Positions 1 to 9,942 of a DNA stretch of 64,000 bases are shown here, piece after piece. The notes beneath the pieces were generated by a model. The model was not told where the DNA came from. It made no database searches and saw nothing but the letters and a program-made list of their open reading frames with translations. Position 1 is the first letter of the stretch, and every line of letters begins with the position of its first letter. The position numbers and the translations under genes were made by a program. The stretch spans positions 1 to 64,000 of the forward strand of contig JADZFO010000050.1 in assembly GCA_020849855.1 (NCBI GenBank), given 5' to 3'. Source of the stretch: a bacterium (GTDB lineage: Bacteria; 4484-113; JAFGCY01).

Positions 1-154
1 AAGATGTGAAGCCCTGAAGAGTTATTGTTCAAGATACAATTCCACTCGACCACACAGTGCTATCGGCCATCTGCCACCCACATCGCGCCTTCCGGCACTG
101 AATAACCTGTTTGGCGGCCACAGCTAGGCCCAGGGGCGCGGCAGCCGCAGAGAC

Positions 155-3100
155 TTACTCCCTGCTCTCAGTAGCAGCCAGGCTGTGCATGTCCTCTTCC
201 TGCTGCGCCTCCAGAGCCGCCAGGCTGACCGCCCGCCGCGCGCCGATCAGACTGAAGACCAGAGGCACGAAGATCAAAGTCAGCACGGTGCAGACCAGCA
301 CGCCGCCGATTACCGTGAAACTCAGTGGGGCCCACATCGAGCCGCCGGAAAGACCCAGCGGCAGCAGGCCGAAGACGCAGGCCAGCGAGGTCAGCAGGAT
401 CGGCCGCAGGCGCTCGGTACCGCTGTCCCTGATCGCCTCGGCTAAGGGCAGGCCCTCACGCAGGCGCAGCACCACGAAGTCGATCATCAGGATGCCGTTG
501 TTCACCACAATGCCCGCCAGGCTGGTCAGGCCGAGGCCGGCGATGAAGCCGAAGGGCCAGCCAGTCAGATAGAGTCCGAGGAAGGCCCCGATGAGACTCA
601 GCGGAATGGTGAGGAAGATCACCAGCGCGATACGCACGCTCTTGAACTGCGCCACCAGGATCAGCATGATCAGCAGCAGCACCACGATCGTCGCCTGGCC
701 CAGGCCGCTGAAGGCCTCGCCGCTTTCCTCGGCTTCACCCTTGAAGCGCAGGCTGTAGCCTGGAGGCAGCTCCAGGGCCTCCGCCAGCGGGCGGATCTGC
801 TGCATCGCGCTGGAAGGCAGCACGCCAACATCCGTGCCGGCCAGCACCATGTACTGCCGCCGCGCATTCGAGCGCTGGATCTGCGAGATGCTCTGTGCGC
901 TTTCTATCCGCACCAGCGAGCTCAGCGCTACCGGCCGGCCGGAAACCGGGCTGTGCAGGAACACGCGCTCCAGGCTCGCCGCGCTGCTCAGGAAGCGCGG
1001 CTCCAGGCGGGCGACGATCGGAATCTCGCGCCCCGGCGCGCGGAACATGCTGACCACTTCGCCGCTGAAGGAAGTCGCCGTGGCCCCGGCAATGTCTGCC
1101 GAAGTCAGGCCGGTCTGCCGCAGCGCGGCCTCGTCCACCTGCAGGCGGATCTGCTGGCTCGGGCGGCCGAAGTTGTCGTGGATGTCCACCACCCCTGGCA
1201 CCTGGGCCAGCAGGGCCTTGAGCTCTTCGCCCAGGCGTGTCAGCTCCTGCAGCTTCTCGCCTTCGATCTCGATCTGGATCGGGTCGCCGATCGGAGGTCC
1301 CTGCTCCAGCAGCTTGGACCGCACCCGCGCGCCCGGCACCTCCGCCGGCAGCTCGCGCTGCAGCAGGCTGGCCAGCCGGGCCGCGTCGGCCACGCTTTCG
1401 GTATTCACCACGATGCGGGCGAAGGAGGGCAGGTTGCTTTCGCTGAGCAGGGCGTAATAGAAACGCGGCCCGCTGCCGCCGACCCAGGTGACAAAGTTGC
1501 GCACCCCCTCCTGCTGCGCGATATAACGCTCAGCATAGGCCGCCAGCTCCAGGCTTTCGCCGATGGCCGTGCCTGTGGGGGCTTCGATCTCCACCACGAA
1601 CTGGTTGCGCTCAGCACCGGGGAAGAACTGCATGCCCACCCGCGGGAAGAGCAGCACGGAAGAGACGAAGAGCGCCAGCATGGCCAGCAGGCTCAGGGCC
1701 CGGAAGCGCTGGCTGAACGCCAGCAGTGGCAGGTAGGCCCGCTGCATCGCCGCAAGCAGGGGCAGCATCAGCGCCTCGCGCGGCGGCTTGCTGCGCGGCT
1801 TCAGCAGCAGCGCGCCCAGCAGTGGTGTGACCGTGATTGATACAAGGAAGCTCATGGCCAGCGCGCAGCAGACCACGATAGGGATGTCGCGCACGAACTG
1901 GCCGGCATCGCCGCGCAGACCCAGCAGCGGCATGAAGGCCACCATCGTCGTCAGGGTGCCGGTGAGGTCGGGGACAAGGATGTCGCGGGTGCCCTCGATT
2001 GCCGCGCGGATCGGCGGATAGCCCATTTCGAGGTAGCGGTAGACGTTGTCGTTCACCACCACCGCATCGTCAACCACCAGGCCCAGCGAGATGATCAGCG
2101 CGGCGATGGAAAGCTGGTGCAGGTCAGTGCCCAGCATGCTGAGCAGGGCGAAGGTGCCTACGAGAGTCAGCGGGATAGCCGCCACCACAGGGATAGCGGC
2201 GCGCCAGCCCATGAACAGCAGGACAAGCAGCGAGACCAGGATCACACCGTCGCGCAGGTTCTCGATGAAGATATGCACACGGCCCTCGACCTGCTCGGGC
2301 TGGTCCTGGACCCGCGTGATCTGCAGGTCTTCTGGCAGCTCGCGGCGCATCTCTTCCAACGCGCCGTCCACCTGGCGGCCCAGGTCGATCACGTTCTTGC
2401 CCTGGCGCATGACGATGGAAACCGCCACCGCCGGCTTGCCGTCCACCCGGCACAGCAGCTCCGGCGGGTCCAGGTAGCCATAGCGCACACGGCCCAGATC
2501 CCCCAGGCGCAGGGACTGGCCGCTCTCACTGGCCAGCAGCTGCATCCCGCGCATACTCTCCAGTGAAGTGAACTCCCCGCTGGCGGTGATGGCGTATGTG
2601 TCGCCGCCGGCGTCAATCGAGCCTCCCGGCAGCAGCGCGTTCTGCGCACGGACCAGGTCCAGCACCTGCCTGGGGTGCAGGCCAAATTGGGTCAGACGCG
2701 CCGGATCAAAGTCGAGATAGATGCGCTCGGGCTGCGCCGCGATGACACTCACGCGTCCGGCCGCCGGCAGCTCCGAGAAGCGCTCCTTCATCCTCTCCGC
2801 GGCTGCCTCCAGCTCGCGCGGGCTGTAGGCGCTGCCGCTGATGCAGAAGATATGGCTGGCGGTGTCGAAGAACTCGTCGTCCACCACCGGCAGGAAGCAG
2901 CCCTGCGGCAGGGTCGCGGCGAGGCGCTGGATCTTGGCCCGCAGGCGGTCCCAGATCTGCGGCACATCGTCCTTGGGCGTGTCCTTGTCCAGCTCCACCC
3001 AGATCTGGCTGATCCCGCTGCGCGAAAAGCTGGTCATCTCCTGCACTTCGGGCAGCTCCTCGCAGAGCTGCTCCAGGGGGTCGGTGACGTACTGCTCCAC

Positions 3101-3286
3101 ATCCTCGCTGAGTGCGCCGGGCCAGATGGTGGTGAGCTGCGCGCCCAGGATCGTGATATCCGGGTCCTCGCGCCTGCTCATGGTGAAGTAGTAGAACAGG
3201 CCCCAGGCCAGCACCAGCAGCACCGCGATCAGGGTCAGGGAGGGATAGCGGACGGACTGGCTGGTCAGGTCAGAGCGCTTACTCAT
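155..3286 (-). CDS. RND-family efflux transporter, inner-membrane pump subunit
   Basis: Proton-driven pump of the AcrB/HAE class, expected to export hydrophobic or amphiphilic compounds across the envelope with a membrane fusion protein and an outer-membrane channel. Its 1043 residues are normal for the family. TM1 is at about residues 15-35. The TM4 proton-relay Asp pair is in GLVVDDAVVVN near residues 404-405, and the late-TM motif GIVVNNGILMID is near 925-937. Two large periplasmic loops are present. The start overlaps the end of the fusion-protein gene by 8 bp, so the two are probably co-translated. No TolC-like gene is seen; only 154 bp remain before the window edge. The substrate cannot be told from sequence. 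Confidence 0.93.
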   Translation of the reverse strand: MSKRSDLTSQSVRYPSLTLIAVLLVLAWGLFYYFTMSRREDPDITILGAQLTTIWPGALSEDVEQYVTDPLEQLCEELPEVQEMTSFSRSGISQIWVELDKDTPKDDVPQIWDRLRAKIQRLAATLPQGCFLPVVDDEFFDTASHIFCISGSAYSPRELEAAAERMKERFSELPAAGRVSVIAAQPERIYLDFDPARLTQFGLHPRQVLDLVRAQNALLPGGSIDAGGDTYAITASGEFTSLESMRGMQLLASESGQSLRLGDLGRVRYGYLDPPELLCRVDGKPAVAVSIVMRQGKNVIDLGRQVDGALEEMRRELPEDLQITRVQDQPEQVEGRVHIFIENLRDGVILVSLLVLLFMGWRAAIPVVAAIPLTLVGTFALLSMLGTDLHQLSIAALIISLGLVVDDAVVVNDNVYRYLEMGYPPIRAAIEGTRDILVPDLTGTLTTMVAFMPLLGLRGDAGQFVRDIPIVVCCALAMSFLVSITVTPLLGALLLKPRSKPPREALMLPLLAAMQRAYLPLLAFSQRFRALSLLAMLALFVSSVLLFPRVGMQFFPGAERNQFVVEIEAPTGTAIGESLELAAYAERYIAQQEGVRNFVTWVGGSGPRFYYALLSESNLPSFARIVVNTESVADAARLASLLQRELPAEVPGARVRSKLLEQGPPIGDPIQIEIEGEKLQELTRLGEELKALLAQVPGVVDIHDNFGRPSQQIRLQVDEAALRQTGLTSADIAGATATSFSGEVVSMFRAPGREIPIVARLEPRFLSSAASLERVFLHSPVSGRPVALSSLVRIESAQSISQIQRSNARRQYMVLAGTDVGVLPSSAMQQIRPLAEALELPPGYSLRFKGEAEESGEAFSGLGQATIVVLLLIMLILVAQFKSVRIALVIFLTIPLSLIGAFLGLYLTGWPFGFIAGLGLTSLAGIVVNNGILMIDFVVLRLREGLPLAEAIRDSGTERLRPILLTSLACVFGLLPLGLSGGSMWAPLSFTVIGGVLVCTVLTLIFVPLVFSLIGARRAVSLAALEAQQEEDMHSLAATESRE

Positions 3287-4601
3287 CTTCCGACAGCCTG
3301 CTCAGCTCGTCGATGCCAAGCGCCGCTACCGCCTGCACTGCCTCGCCCTCGCTGACATATTCCTGCCCGTTCAGCAGCACTTCATCCTGCAGGCTCAGGC
3401 CGCTGACCCGCAGCAGCTCGCCATCCTCAGCCAGCACCTTGACCGCCTGACGGGCGGCGCGGCCCTCGCGGATAACAAAGACGGCGCCTTCAATCACGCA
3501 GCGCCGGGGGATCAGCAGACCCTCGCTCGCGCTGCCCTGCTCCAGGGTCAGCACTGCCACCATGCCGGGTTTGATCGCTTCTGTACTTCCAGACTGCCCT
3601 CCCGCCGGCAGCAGCTCCAGCACCAGCGGGAAGCCCCGGGTCAGGCTGTCGGCCTGCGGGCTGATCTGCAGCACCCTGGCGCGGGCACTCTGGCTAGGCA
3701 GCGCCGGGAACTCCACCTGCGCCGTCTGGCCAATGCTGACCGCGCCAAGCTGGCCCTCGGGCACTGTGCTGTGGATCTCCAGCCCGCCGCCCGCCGCCAG
3801 CTGCAGCACCGGTGTTCCGGCGGCCAGCACCACCCCGGGCTCGGCCAGGCGGGCACTGACAGCACCTGCCGCCGGCGCCTTGAGCTGCGTATAGCCAAGC
3901 AGCGTCTGCGCAGCGGCCAGTGCGCCCTCCGCGCTGGTTACGGCGGCCCGCGCCAGTTCGATCTGCTCCGGCCGCGCCCCCTGCTGGGCGATGCTCAGCG
4001 CCTGCCGCGCTGCCTCCACCGCCTGGCGGGCCTGCGCCAGACCGCTCTCAGCCTGGTCCAGCTGCGCCCTGGCAATCACACCCTCGGCAAAAAGCTGCAG
4101 CGCGCGCTGATGGTCTGACTGCGCCTGCTTTTCCACGGCCAGAGCAGCGTCAAGCTGGGCCTGCGCGCCGGCGATCTCCTGCGGCCGCGAGCCGGCCTCA
4201 AGCAGTGCCAGGTTCGCTTTGGCCTGTGCCAGTGCGCCCTGGGCCTGGGTCAACTGCGCCGACTGCATTGCACTGTCCAGCTCAGCCAGCAGCTGCCCGG
4301 CCTGCACGCTGTCACCAAGATCCACATGCACCCGCAGCAGACGCCCGGAGGCCATGAAGGCCAGGGGGCTGCTTTGCAGGGCGGCCACGCTGCCCGTCAG
4401 CGGCCCGGACAGATTCGCGTTGCCGCCGGGGCGCGGATGCACGGTGCGCACAGCGCGCGGCCGGGGGCTTTCGGCATTGGCCTGCTTTTGATAACGCGGG
4501 CCGTTGCAGGCTGCCAGCAGCAGCACTGCGGCCAGGCAGACAAGCAGCGTGCCGCTGCGCCTGACAGCGCATTGGCCCGCAACAATTTGAATGCAGTGCA
4601 T
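3279..4601 (-). CDS. RND efflux periplasmic adaptor (membrane fusion lipoprotein)
   Basis: HlyD/AcrA-type adaptor that would link the downstream RND pump to an outer-membrane channel. I chose the ATG at 4601, not an upstream one, because it places a lipoprotein signal ending in LLAAC (Cys32) at the N-terminus. A lipoyl/barrel half (GRLLRVHVDLGDSVQAGQ) is followed by a long Ala/Gln-rich coiled coil (about residues 110-220), the second lipoyl half, and beta-barrel domains. On the minus strand a TAAAAT box (4647-4652) and a 10-bp palindrome (4636-4645) lie just upstream and may be its promoter and operator. Family assignment is firm; cargo is unknown. Confidence 0.92.
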   Translation of the reverse strand: MHCIQIVAGQCAVRRSGTLLVCLAAVLLLAACNGPRYQKQANAESPRPRAVRTVHPRPGGNANLSGPLTGSVAALQSSPLAFMASGRLLRVHVDLGDSVQAGQLLAELDSAMQSAQLTQAQGALAQAKANLALLEAGSRPQEIAGAQAQLDAALAVEKQAQSDHQRALQLFAEGVIARAQLDQAESGLAQARQAVEAARQALSIAQQGARPEQIELARAAVTSAEGALAAAQTLLGYTQLKAPAAGAVSARLAEPGVVLAAGTPVLQLAAGGGLEIHSTVPEGQLGAVSIGQTAQVEFPALPSQSARARVLQISPQADSLTRGFPLVLELLPAGGQSGSTEAIKPGMVAVLTLEQGSASEGLLIPRRCVIEGAVFVIREGRAARQAVKVLAEDGELLRVSGLSLQDEVLLNGQEYVSEGEAVQAVAALGIDELSRLSEDE

Positions 4602-4753
4602 GTAACTTCCCGGGCCGCCAGTAAAGGCAGGCCCCACGGCGCCGTATTTTAGTCCCGGCGCGGCCTACTTCAAGGGCCCGCGCGCGCTGCGCTGCAGCAG
4701 CCTGCAGGCATGAAGCTAGAATCATGCCTTAAGCTGCTGGGAAGGGAGCCAAT

Positions 4754-6922
4754 GTGAGATCTGCCATCCTGCTGATTGTCGTGCTTGTGCATTTGTGTCT
4801 GCTGGCCGCCTGCGGCAAGGGCGCCGATCCTGCCCTGGACGAGCACGCTGCCACCAATGATCCGCAGTTCCCTTCCCGGCTTCCCGGTCTTGAAGAGCGA
4901 GCGACAGTTCCGACTGGCAGCATTCCTGCAGCTCGCCATGCAGCCCTGGCCCCGCTTCTGCGCAGCCACAGCGGCAGCGACTTCTACTTAGCGTCCAGCA
5001 CAGTGACGGCTGATATCCCCCTGCAGCGCGCGCTCTTCAGCCCCGCCGCTGCAGGCTTCGCCTGGGCCATCTATGAGTTCAACTCTGCGCTGGAGGCCGA
5101 CTCCGCCTTCAGCATCGAGCTTGGCTTCGCGCCCGGGCAGGCGCCCCAGAGCGTCAGCCTGGCCTTCGCCGATTACAGCGCCCGGGCCTGGCAGTGGCAA
5201 AGCGCGCAACCCGTCGCCAACAGCGCCGGCTTCCCTGCCCCGCAGACCAGCCTGCTCAGCCCCGCCGGCAGCCTCTTCGTGGCCGTGGCCATCGCAGCTC
5301 CGGACAGCGGGGCCCTGCAAAGCGTCAGCCTGCACTCACTCAGCTCCCTGCCCCCACCGCTGGGCCTCCAGGCCAGCGACGGCACCTGGGCTGCCGAGAT
5401 CCGCCTGGGCTGGCAGGACCCGGCGCTGAGCTACAGCGCCGACTTCCCTGAGGGCCTGAGCTATGACTACGTCTCGGTGCAGCGTGCTGACAGCGCTGCG
5501 GGACCCTGGGCCGAGATCGCGCAGATCCCGGCCGGCAGCTTTGCCTGCTGCGACGACGGCGCTGGCGCGGGCCTCGCGCCCGGCGCGGCTTATCACTACC
5601 GTCTGCAGCTTGCGCGCGGCGGGCTGCTTTCACTGCCCGGCGCCAGTGACCCCGGCGCTGCGGCGGACGCCCCGGCGCCCGGCGCCTGGCAGCATTCCAT
5701 CGGCCGCCCGGGCTATGACACCTGCTTTGCGGCATGTATGGACCTTAGCGGCGCGCTCTATCTCTGCGGCACCATCGACGACTCCAGCGGGATCCGCACC
5801 GTCGTCACCAGCTATGCGGCAGATGGCGCGCAGCGCTGGATACGGACCTACAGCAGCGGCGAGCAGGACTATGGCCGCGACATCGAGCTGGCCTCCGACG
5901 GCACGCTCTTTGTCCTGCTGCAGTCGCGGGTCAGCGCCCCGCCCCGCGAGGTGGATTTCACGGTTCTGCAGCTGGCCCAGGACGGCCAGCTGATGGAGGA
6001 GTTCAGCTGGGGCAGCTCGCTCAGCGACTACCCCTTTGACCTGGAGATCGACGCCGCCGGCGACCTGCTGCTGGCCGGCGAGAGCAATGCCGCCGGCCCC
6101 GGCCAGCAGTCCGCGGTGGTCAAGCTCAGCCCCGCCGGCGAGCTGCGCTGGCAGCAGCACTTCGGCGGCCCCGGAGCCGAGAGCGCCCGGGCCCTGGCCA
6201 TCGACTGCGAGGGCCGGATCTTCGTGGCCGGCTTCACTGAGAATGTCCCTCCCGGCGACGAGGATGTGCTGCTCTATGAGCTCAGCGCAGACGGCAGCTT
6301 CAGCGCCGGCTATCGCTATGGCGCCGCGCTGAATGAGGAAGCCGGCGCGCTGGCGCTGAGCCCGGACGGCACTGCGCTGTGGATCGCCGCCAGCTCCAAC
6401 TCGGCCGGCGCGGGCCAGAACGATGCGGTGCTGCTGGCGGTCAACCCGGCCAGCGGCGTGCTGGACTGGCAGCTCTTCTATGGCGGCAGCTCCCCGGAGT
6501 ACCTCTACTCCATCTCTCTCGCCCCGGATGGCACGCTCTGGGCCGCCGGCTCAACCGCTTCCTTCGGCCATGGCGGCGACGACCTCCTGCTGCTGAGCCT
6601 CAGCCCCGCCGGAGCCCTGCTGAGCCAGGAAGCCTGGGGCGCGTCAAACGACCAGTCCGGCCGGGTGGCCTGCGACTTCGGCGGCGGCCTGTACCTTTAT
6701 GGCAACACCCGCAAGGCCGCCGGGGACTGGCAGGTCATCAGCGGCAGCACTACCGTCAGCGGCCTGAGCCAGTCGGACTTCAGCGCCAGCTCCGGCCCCA
6801 TCCCCGGCTCTGTGCGCGAGCCCGGCGGAAGCTGGGCAGCGCTCAGCTTCGCCACCGCCGACAGCGGCGCGGGCGACTCCGACCTGCTGGCCATGCGGCG
6901 TCAGGGCGCCGGCGCTGAATAA
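4754..6922 (+). CDS. Lipoprotein: shared N-terminal module, FN3-like segment and beta-propeller repeats
   Basis: Starts at GTG with a GAAGGGAG Shine-Dalgarno sequence. The lipoprotein signal ends in LLAAC (Cys20). Residues about 72-196 form the module shared with six other lipoproteins of this window (landmarks AIYEF, LAFADYSARAWQW, SLFVAVA). A fibronectin-like segment follows (about 200-300, beginning LGLQASDGTWAAEIRLGW). The remaining part is a series of about 50-residue repeats of the SBBP/YCF48-like kind (DGTLWAAGSTA, AGDLLLAGESN), which should form a propeller. Probably anchored to the outer membrane. Function is unknown. Its 3' end overlaps the convergent neighbour by 22 bp. Confidence 0.8.
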   Translation: MRSAILLIVVLVHLCLLAACGKGADPALDEHAATNDPQFPSRLPGLEERATVPTGSIPAARHAALAPLLRSHSGSDFYLASSTVTADIPLQRALFSPAAAGFAWAIYEFNSALEADSAFSIELGFAPGQAPQSVSLAFADYSARAWQWQSAQPVANSAGFPAPQTSLLSPAGSLFVAVAIAAPDSGALQSVSLHSLSSLPPPLGLQASDGTWAAEIRLGWQDPALSYSADFPEGLSYDYVSVQRADSAAGPWAEIAQIPAGSFACCDDGAGAGLAPGAAYHYRLQLARGGLLSLPGASDPGAAADAPAPGAWQHSIGRPGYDTCFAACMDLSGALYLCGTIDDSSGIRTVVTSYAADGAQRWIRTYSSGEQDYGRDIELASDGTLFVLLQSRVSAPPREVDFTVLQLAQDGQLMEEFSWGSSLSDYPFDLEIDAAGDLLLAGESNAAGPGQQSAVVKLSPAGELRWQQHFGGPGAESARALAIDCEGRIFVAGFTENVPPGDEDVLLYELSADGSFSAGYRYGAALNEEAGALALSPDGTALWIAASSNSAGAGQNDAVLLAVNPASGVLDWQLFYGGSSPEYLYSISLAPDGTLWAAGSTASFGHGGDDLLLLSLSPAGALLSQEAWGASNDQSGRVACDFGGGLYLYGNTRKAAGDWQVISGSTTVSGLSQSDFSASSGPIPGSVREPGGSWAALSFATADSGAGDSDLLAMRRQGAGAE

Positions 6923-9897
6923 ATCCACAGCCGCCGCGTGGTGTCATCCATGTACAGCTTGCCGTCAGGTCCGATGGCCGCTGAGCCTTCAAAGAAGTTG
7001 CCAAGCAGGCTGATGTCCCAGAGCGGCGCCAGGTCCGGCCCATAACAGAACAGGTCGTTCTGGCAGAAAAGGTAGAGCTTCCCGTCGGCCCCCATCACGC
7101 TGTCCCTGGCGCGGTGGCTGGCTGGCGCCGCCACTTCATCCACAAAGCTGAAGTCCGCGGCGTAAAGCCGCAGGGTATAGCCGTCGTCCAGCAGCAGCTT
7201 GCCATCCGGGCAGAGCGTCGCCAGGCCGTAGGACGGCGCCATCGCTGCATCGACAAAGCTGTGGACCTCGTTGCCCGCGTTGTCAAAGGCCTTCGCCCCG
7301 CTCTCGGTGTTGATTATCAGGCGGTCGCCGTTCACGCTGTCCTCAAGGATGACTGGCAGGTTGGAGGGGTGCGCCATGGTCGAGTCGGCCATCGAGTCGC
7401 GGATCGTCCCCAGCTCTGTGTCAATCCAGTAGAACTTGTTGTTGCCGTCGTTGCCCACATAAAGCGTCCCGTTCAGCGCCGCGCCTTCGGTGTTGATGTG
7501 GTTCTGCTCAAGGTAGAGGTCCCAGTTCTCCGTGCCGTCAGGGTTGACTGAATAGACATTGCCGCTCTGGTAGAAGGCCACATACAGGATCCCCTGCTCG
7601 TCCATCGCCAGCAGGCGCAGGCCGTCTTCACCGCTGTGGCTGTAGCTGCCAAGGTCATCGCCCTGCTCGTTGAAGATGTGGATGCTGGAGGACTCGGCCG
7701 CGTAGATGTTGCCCTCCGGGCCGATCAGCAGCGGCGCCGGGTTGCTCCAGTCCTCCACCGCGCGGTCCCACTTGGGCGAGCCGTCGGGGTTATAAGCATA
7801 GATACGGCTGAAGGAGTTGCGCACATAGTAGGAGCCGTCCTTGCCGAAGACCGGCCCGCTGGGCACATGGCTGAGGTCATAGTCGATATTGCTCACAACG
7901 GGCTCGGCCTGCGGCCCGTTCCACGCAGACAGGTTGCTGCGCCCCGGGCTGCCGCGGTACATGCACCAGTCGGAGAGGCTGGCCTCGCCCAGAGAGCCGC
8001 TGTCCGGCCCGGCCAGCTCACTGGCGCCGTAGTCGTTCAGCGCCCGTACGTAATAGCTGTGCTCCAGCAGGTCGCCCGGGTTGTCCTCATAACTGAAGCC
8101 GTCAACCGTGGCCAGTGGCACAGAGGTGTCATCGCGGAAGACCTCAAAGGACAGGGCGTCGTACTGCGTGTCCCAGCTCAGCGTCACCTTGCCGGCGTAA
8201 AGCCCGTCGCTGGCGCTCAGGCCCGTGGGCGTCCCCGGCGCGACCGGGTCATCCGGCCCAAAGACCAGCAGGCGGCCGCTGCGGGTCGGGAAGACCAGCT
8301 CGCCGCTGTTGCCCACGCTGGGTGGGGCACGCAGCTCATCCGTGCCGCTGTAAAGCCACAGCAGATCCAGCTGCGGGCTGAGCCCATAGACCTTGCCATC
8401 CAGGCAGCCAAAGAAGATGTTGCCCGCGCTGTCCAGCAGGGGCGGCGTGGTGACCGGGCTGTCGGCCTGGAAAGAGTCCAGCTCTTCCAGCCCGGCGCTG
8501 TAGCGCAGGAGCATGCCGTCCCCGCGCCCGGCCAGAACATCGCCATTCGAGGCGATGGCCACGGAGCGGGCATAGGCAAAGGCGGCGGTCACCGAGGCCC
8601 GGGGGCTGCCGTCGCTGTTCACCGCATAGATGGCCTTGGCATCCGTAACGTAATACAGGCTGCCGTCGGGCCCGCGGGCCACGCAGCCCAGCGCCTCGCC
8701 CTCGCCACTGTGTGTCCACAGGTAGCCGCCTGCGCTGTCAAGGGCCAGCAGGTCGCCGCCGGCATCCGCGGCATAGATATTGCCGCTGCTGTCCAGCGCC
8801 GGGGTGCTGTGGAAGCCGAAGCTGTGCTGGTAGCTCCAGTTCAGCGAGGCGAAGGCGCCGACGCTGTAGATGTTTGAATCCAGGCCGGCAATGATGACTG
8901 AGCCGTCAGCGCTCAGCAGCGGCGCGTTATCCAGGCCGTTGCCGGTATCGAATTCCCAGAGGATCTGCCCGGCCGGGCTGATGCAGTTGAGCTGGCCGTC
9001 GATGTCGTTAAGGTAGATCTTTCCATCCGGCGCGATGGCCGGCGCGGCCTGCACATAGCCTGTCAGCGGCGTGCTGAACAGCAGCCCGCCCTGCGGGTCC
9101 ATCGCATAAAGCACGCCGTCGTCATCGGCCGAGCGCGAGCCCACATAGCAGTTGCCCGCCGAGTCGAAGACCGCCTCGCCATGGTCAAAGCCGCTGTCGA
9201 GCTGATAGATGCCGTCCACATTGCGCTGAGTGACGCAGGCCAGGCCGCTGCGCCGGGCATGCGAGTTGCCGCGGCCGGCGAGGGCCCAGTCGCCGCGCAG
9301 GTCCAGGCTGAGGTTGTCAAAGAGCAGGTTCAGGCCAAGCAGGCGGAAGCGCTTGCCGCCGGCGCTGACCACGGCCACCCGCATCTGTCCGCCCGGCGAG
9401 GCATAGCGTCCGGGCGCGGCATCCAGGGCAAAGGTGCCGCTGTCGCTGAGCTGCGGCTCCAGCCATTCCCAGCGCCCCGTGCTGTAGTCAGCGATGGCCA
9501 GCCAGACGGGGGTCTGCTCATCCTGGCGATCTGAGACAAAGAAGTCGAGGCGCGAGACCTGGTCTGCCGCGCTGCAGGGGAAGCTGTAGACGGCATAGGC
9601 GATGCCGATCCCCGGCGCGTTCAGGCGCAGGCTCTGGTTCGGCTGCAGCAGGCCGTGCAGCATCTGGCTGTAGTCCGCGCCGCTGCGGCTGAGCAGCAGC
9701 TCCGAGGCGGCCCGCGGCGCCAGGCCTGGTTCATCCTGGGGCAGGCCGGGCAGGCCCCCGGGCCCGCGCTGCGCCGGCCATAGTCCGCCGGATTGCCCGC
9801 TGCAGGCGCTGACAATCAGAAGCAGGATCAGCGCCAGCGGCGCCAGCCGCCGGCCGGGAAAGGAAACACGAATGTCAGTACAACTGCGCCGCAGCAT
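6901..9897 (-). CDS. Lipoprotein: shared N-terminal module and PQQ-like beta-propellers
   Basis: 998 residues. ATG at 9897 is preferred over the GTG at 9903 because that GTG lies inside the Shine-Dalgarno sequence GGAGGTG. The signal ends in IVSAC. The shared N-terminal module follows (AYAVYSF, WLAIADYSTGRWEW, MRVAVVSAGG). Then come many PQQ/Kelch-like blades with aromatic plus DxxG patterns (SAGNCYVGSRS, DGKIYLNDIDGQ, SGNIYAADAGGDLLALD), an FN3-like stretch (GLSASDGLYAGKVTLSWD), and a second set of blades. No quinoprotein active site is evident, so PQQ-like refers to the fold only. Surface-anchored protein of unknown role. Confidence 0.8.
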   Translation of the reverse strand: MLRRSCTDIRVSFPGRRLAPLALILLLIVSACSGQSGGLWPAQRGPGGLPGLPQDEPGLAPRAASELLLSRSGADYSQMLHGLLQPNQSLRLNAPGIGIAYAVYSFPCSAADQVSRLDFFVSDRQDEQTPVWLAIADYSTGRWEWLEPQLSDSGTFALDAAPGRYASPGGQMRVAVVSAGGKRFRLLGLNLLFDNLSLDLRGDWALAGRGNSHARRSGLACVTQRNVDGIYQLDSGFDHGEAVFDSAGNCYVGSRSADDDGVLYAMDPQGGLLFSTPLTGYVQAAPAIAPDGKIYLNDIDGQLNCISPAGQILWEFDTGNGLDNAPLLSADGSVIIAGLDSNIYSVGAFASLNWSYQHSFGFHSTPALDSSGNIYAADAGGDLLALDSAGGYLWTHSGEGEALGCVARGPDGSLYYVTDAKAIYAVNSDGSPRASVTAAFAYARSVAIASNGDVLAGRGDGMLLRYSAGLEELDSFQADSPVTTPPLLDSAGNIFFGCLDGKVYGLSPQLDLLWLYSGTDELRAPPSVGNSGELVFPTRSGRLLVFGPDDPVAPGTPTGLSASDGLYAGKVTLSWDTQYDALSFEVFRDDTSVPLATVDGFSYEDNPGDLLEHSYYVRALNDYGASELAGPDSGSLGEASLSDWCMYRGSPGRSNLSAWNGPQAEPVVSNIDYDLSHVPSGPVFGKDGSYYVRNSFSRIYAYNPDGSPKWDRAVEDWSNPAPLLIGPEGNIYAAESSSIHIFNEQGDDLGSYSHSGEDGLRLLAMDEQGILYVAFYQSGNVYSVNPDGTENWDLYLEQNHINTEGAALNGTLYVGNDGNNKFYWIDTELGTIRDSMADSTMAHPSNLPVILEDSVNGDRLIINTESGAKAFDNAGNEVHSFVDAAMAPSYGLATLCPDGKLLLDDGYTLRLYAADFSFVDEVAAPASHRARDSVMGADGKLYLFCQNDLFCYGPDLAPLWDISLLGNFFEGSAAIGPDGKLYMDDTTRRLWIYSAPAP

Positions 9898-9942
9898 AGG
9901 CACCTCCGCCTGGCAGGATTATAGGTGGCCGGCCCGCGCGGC

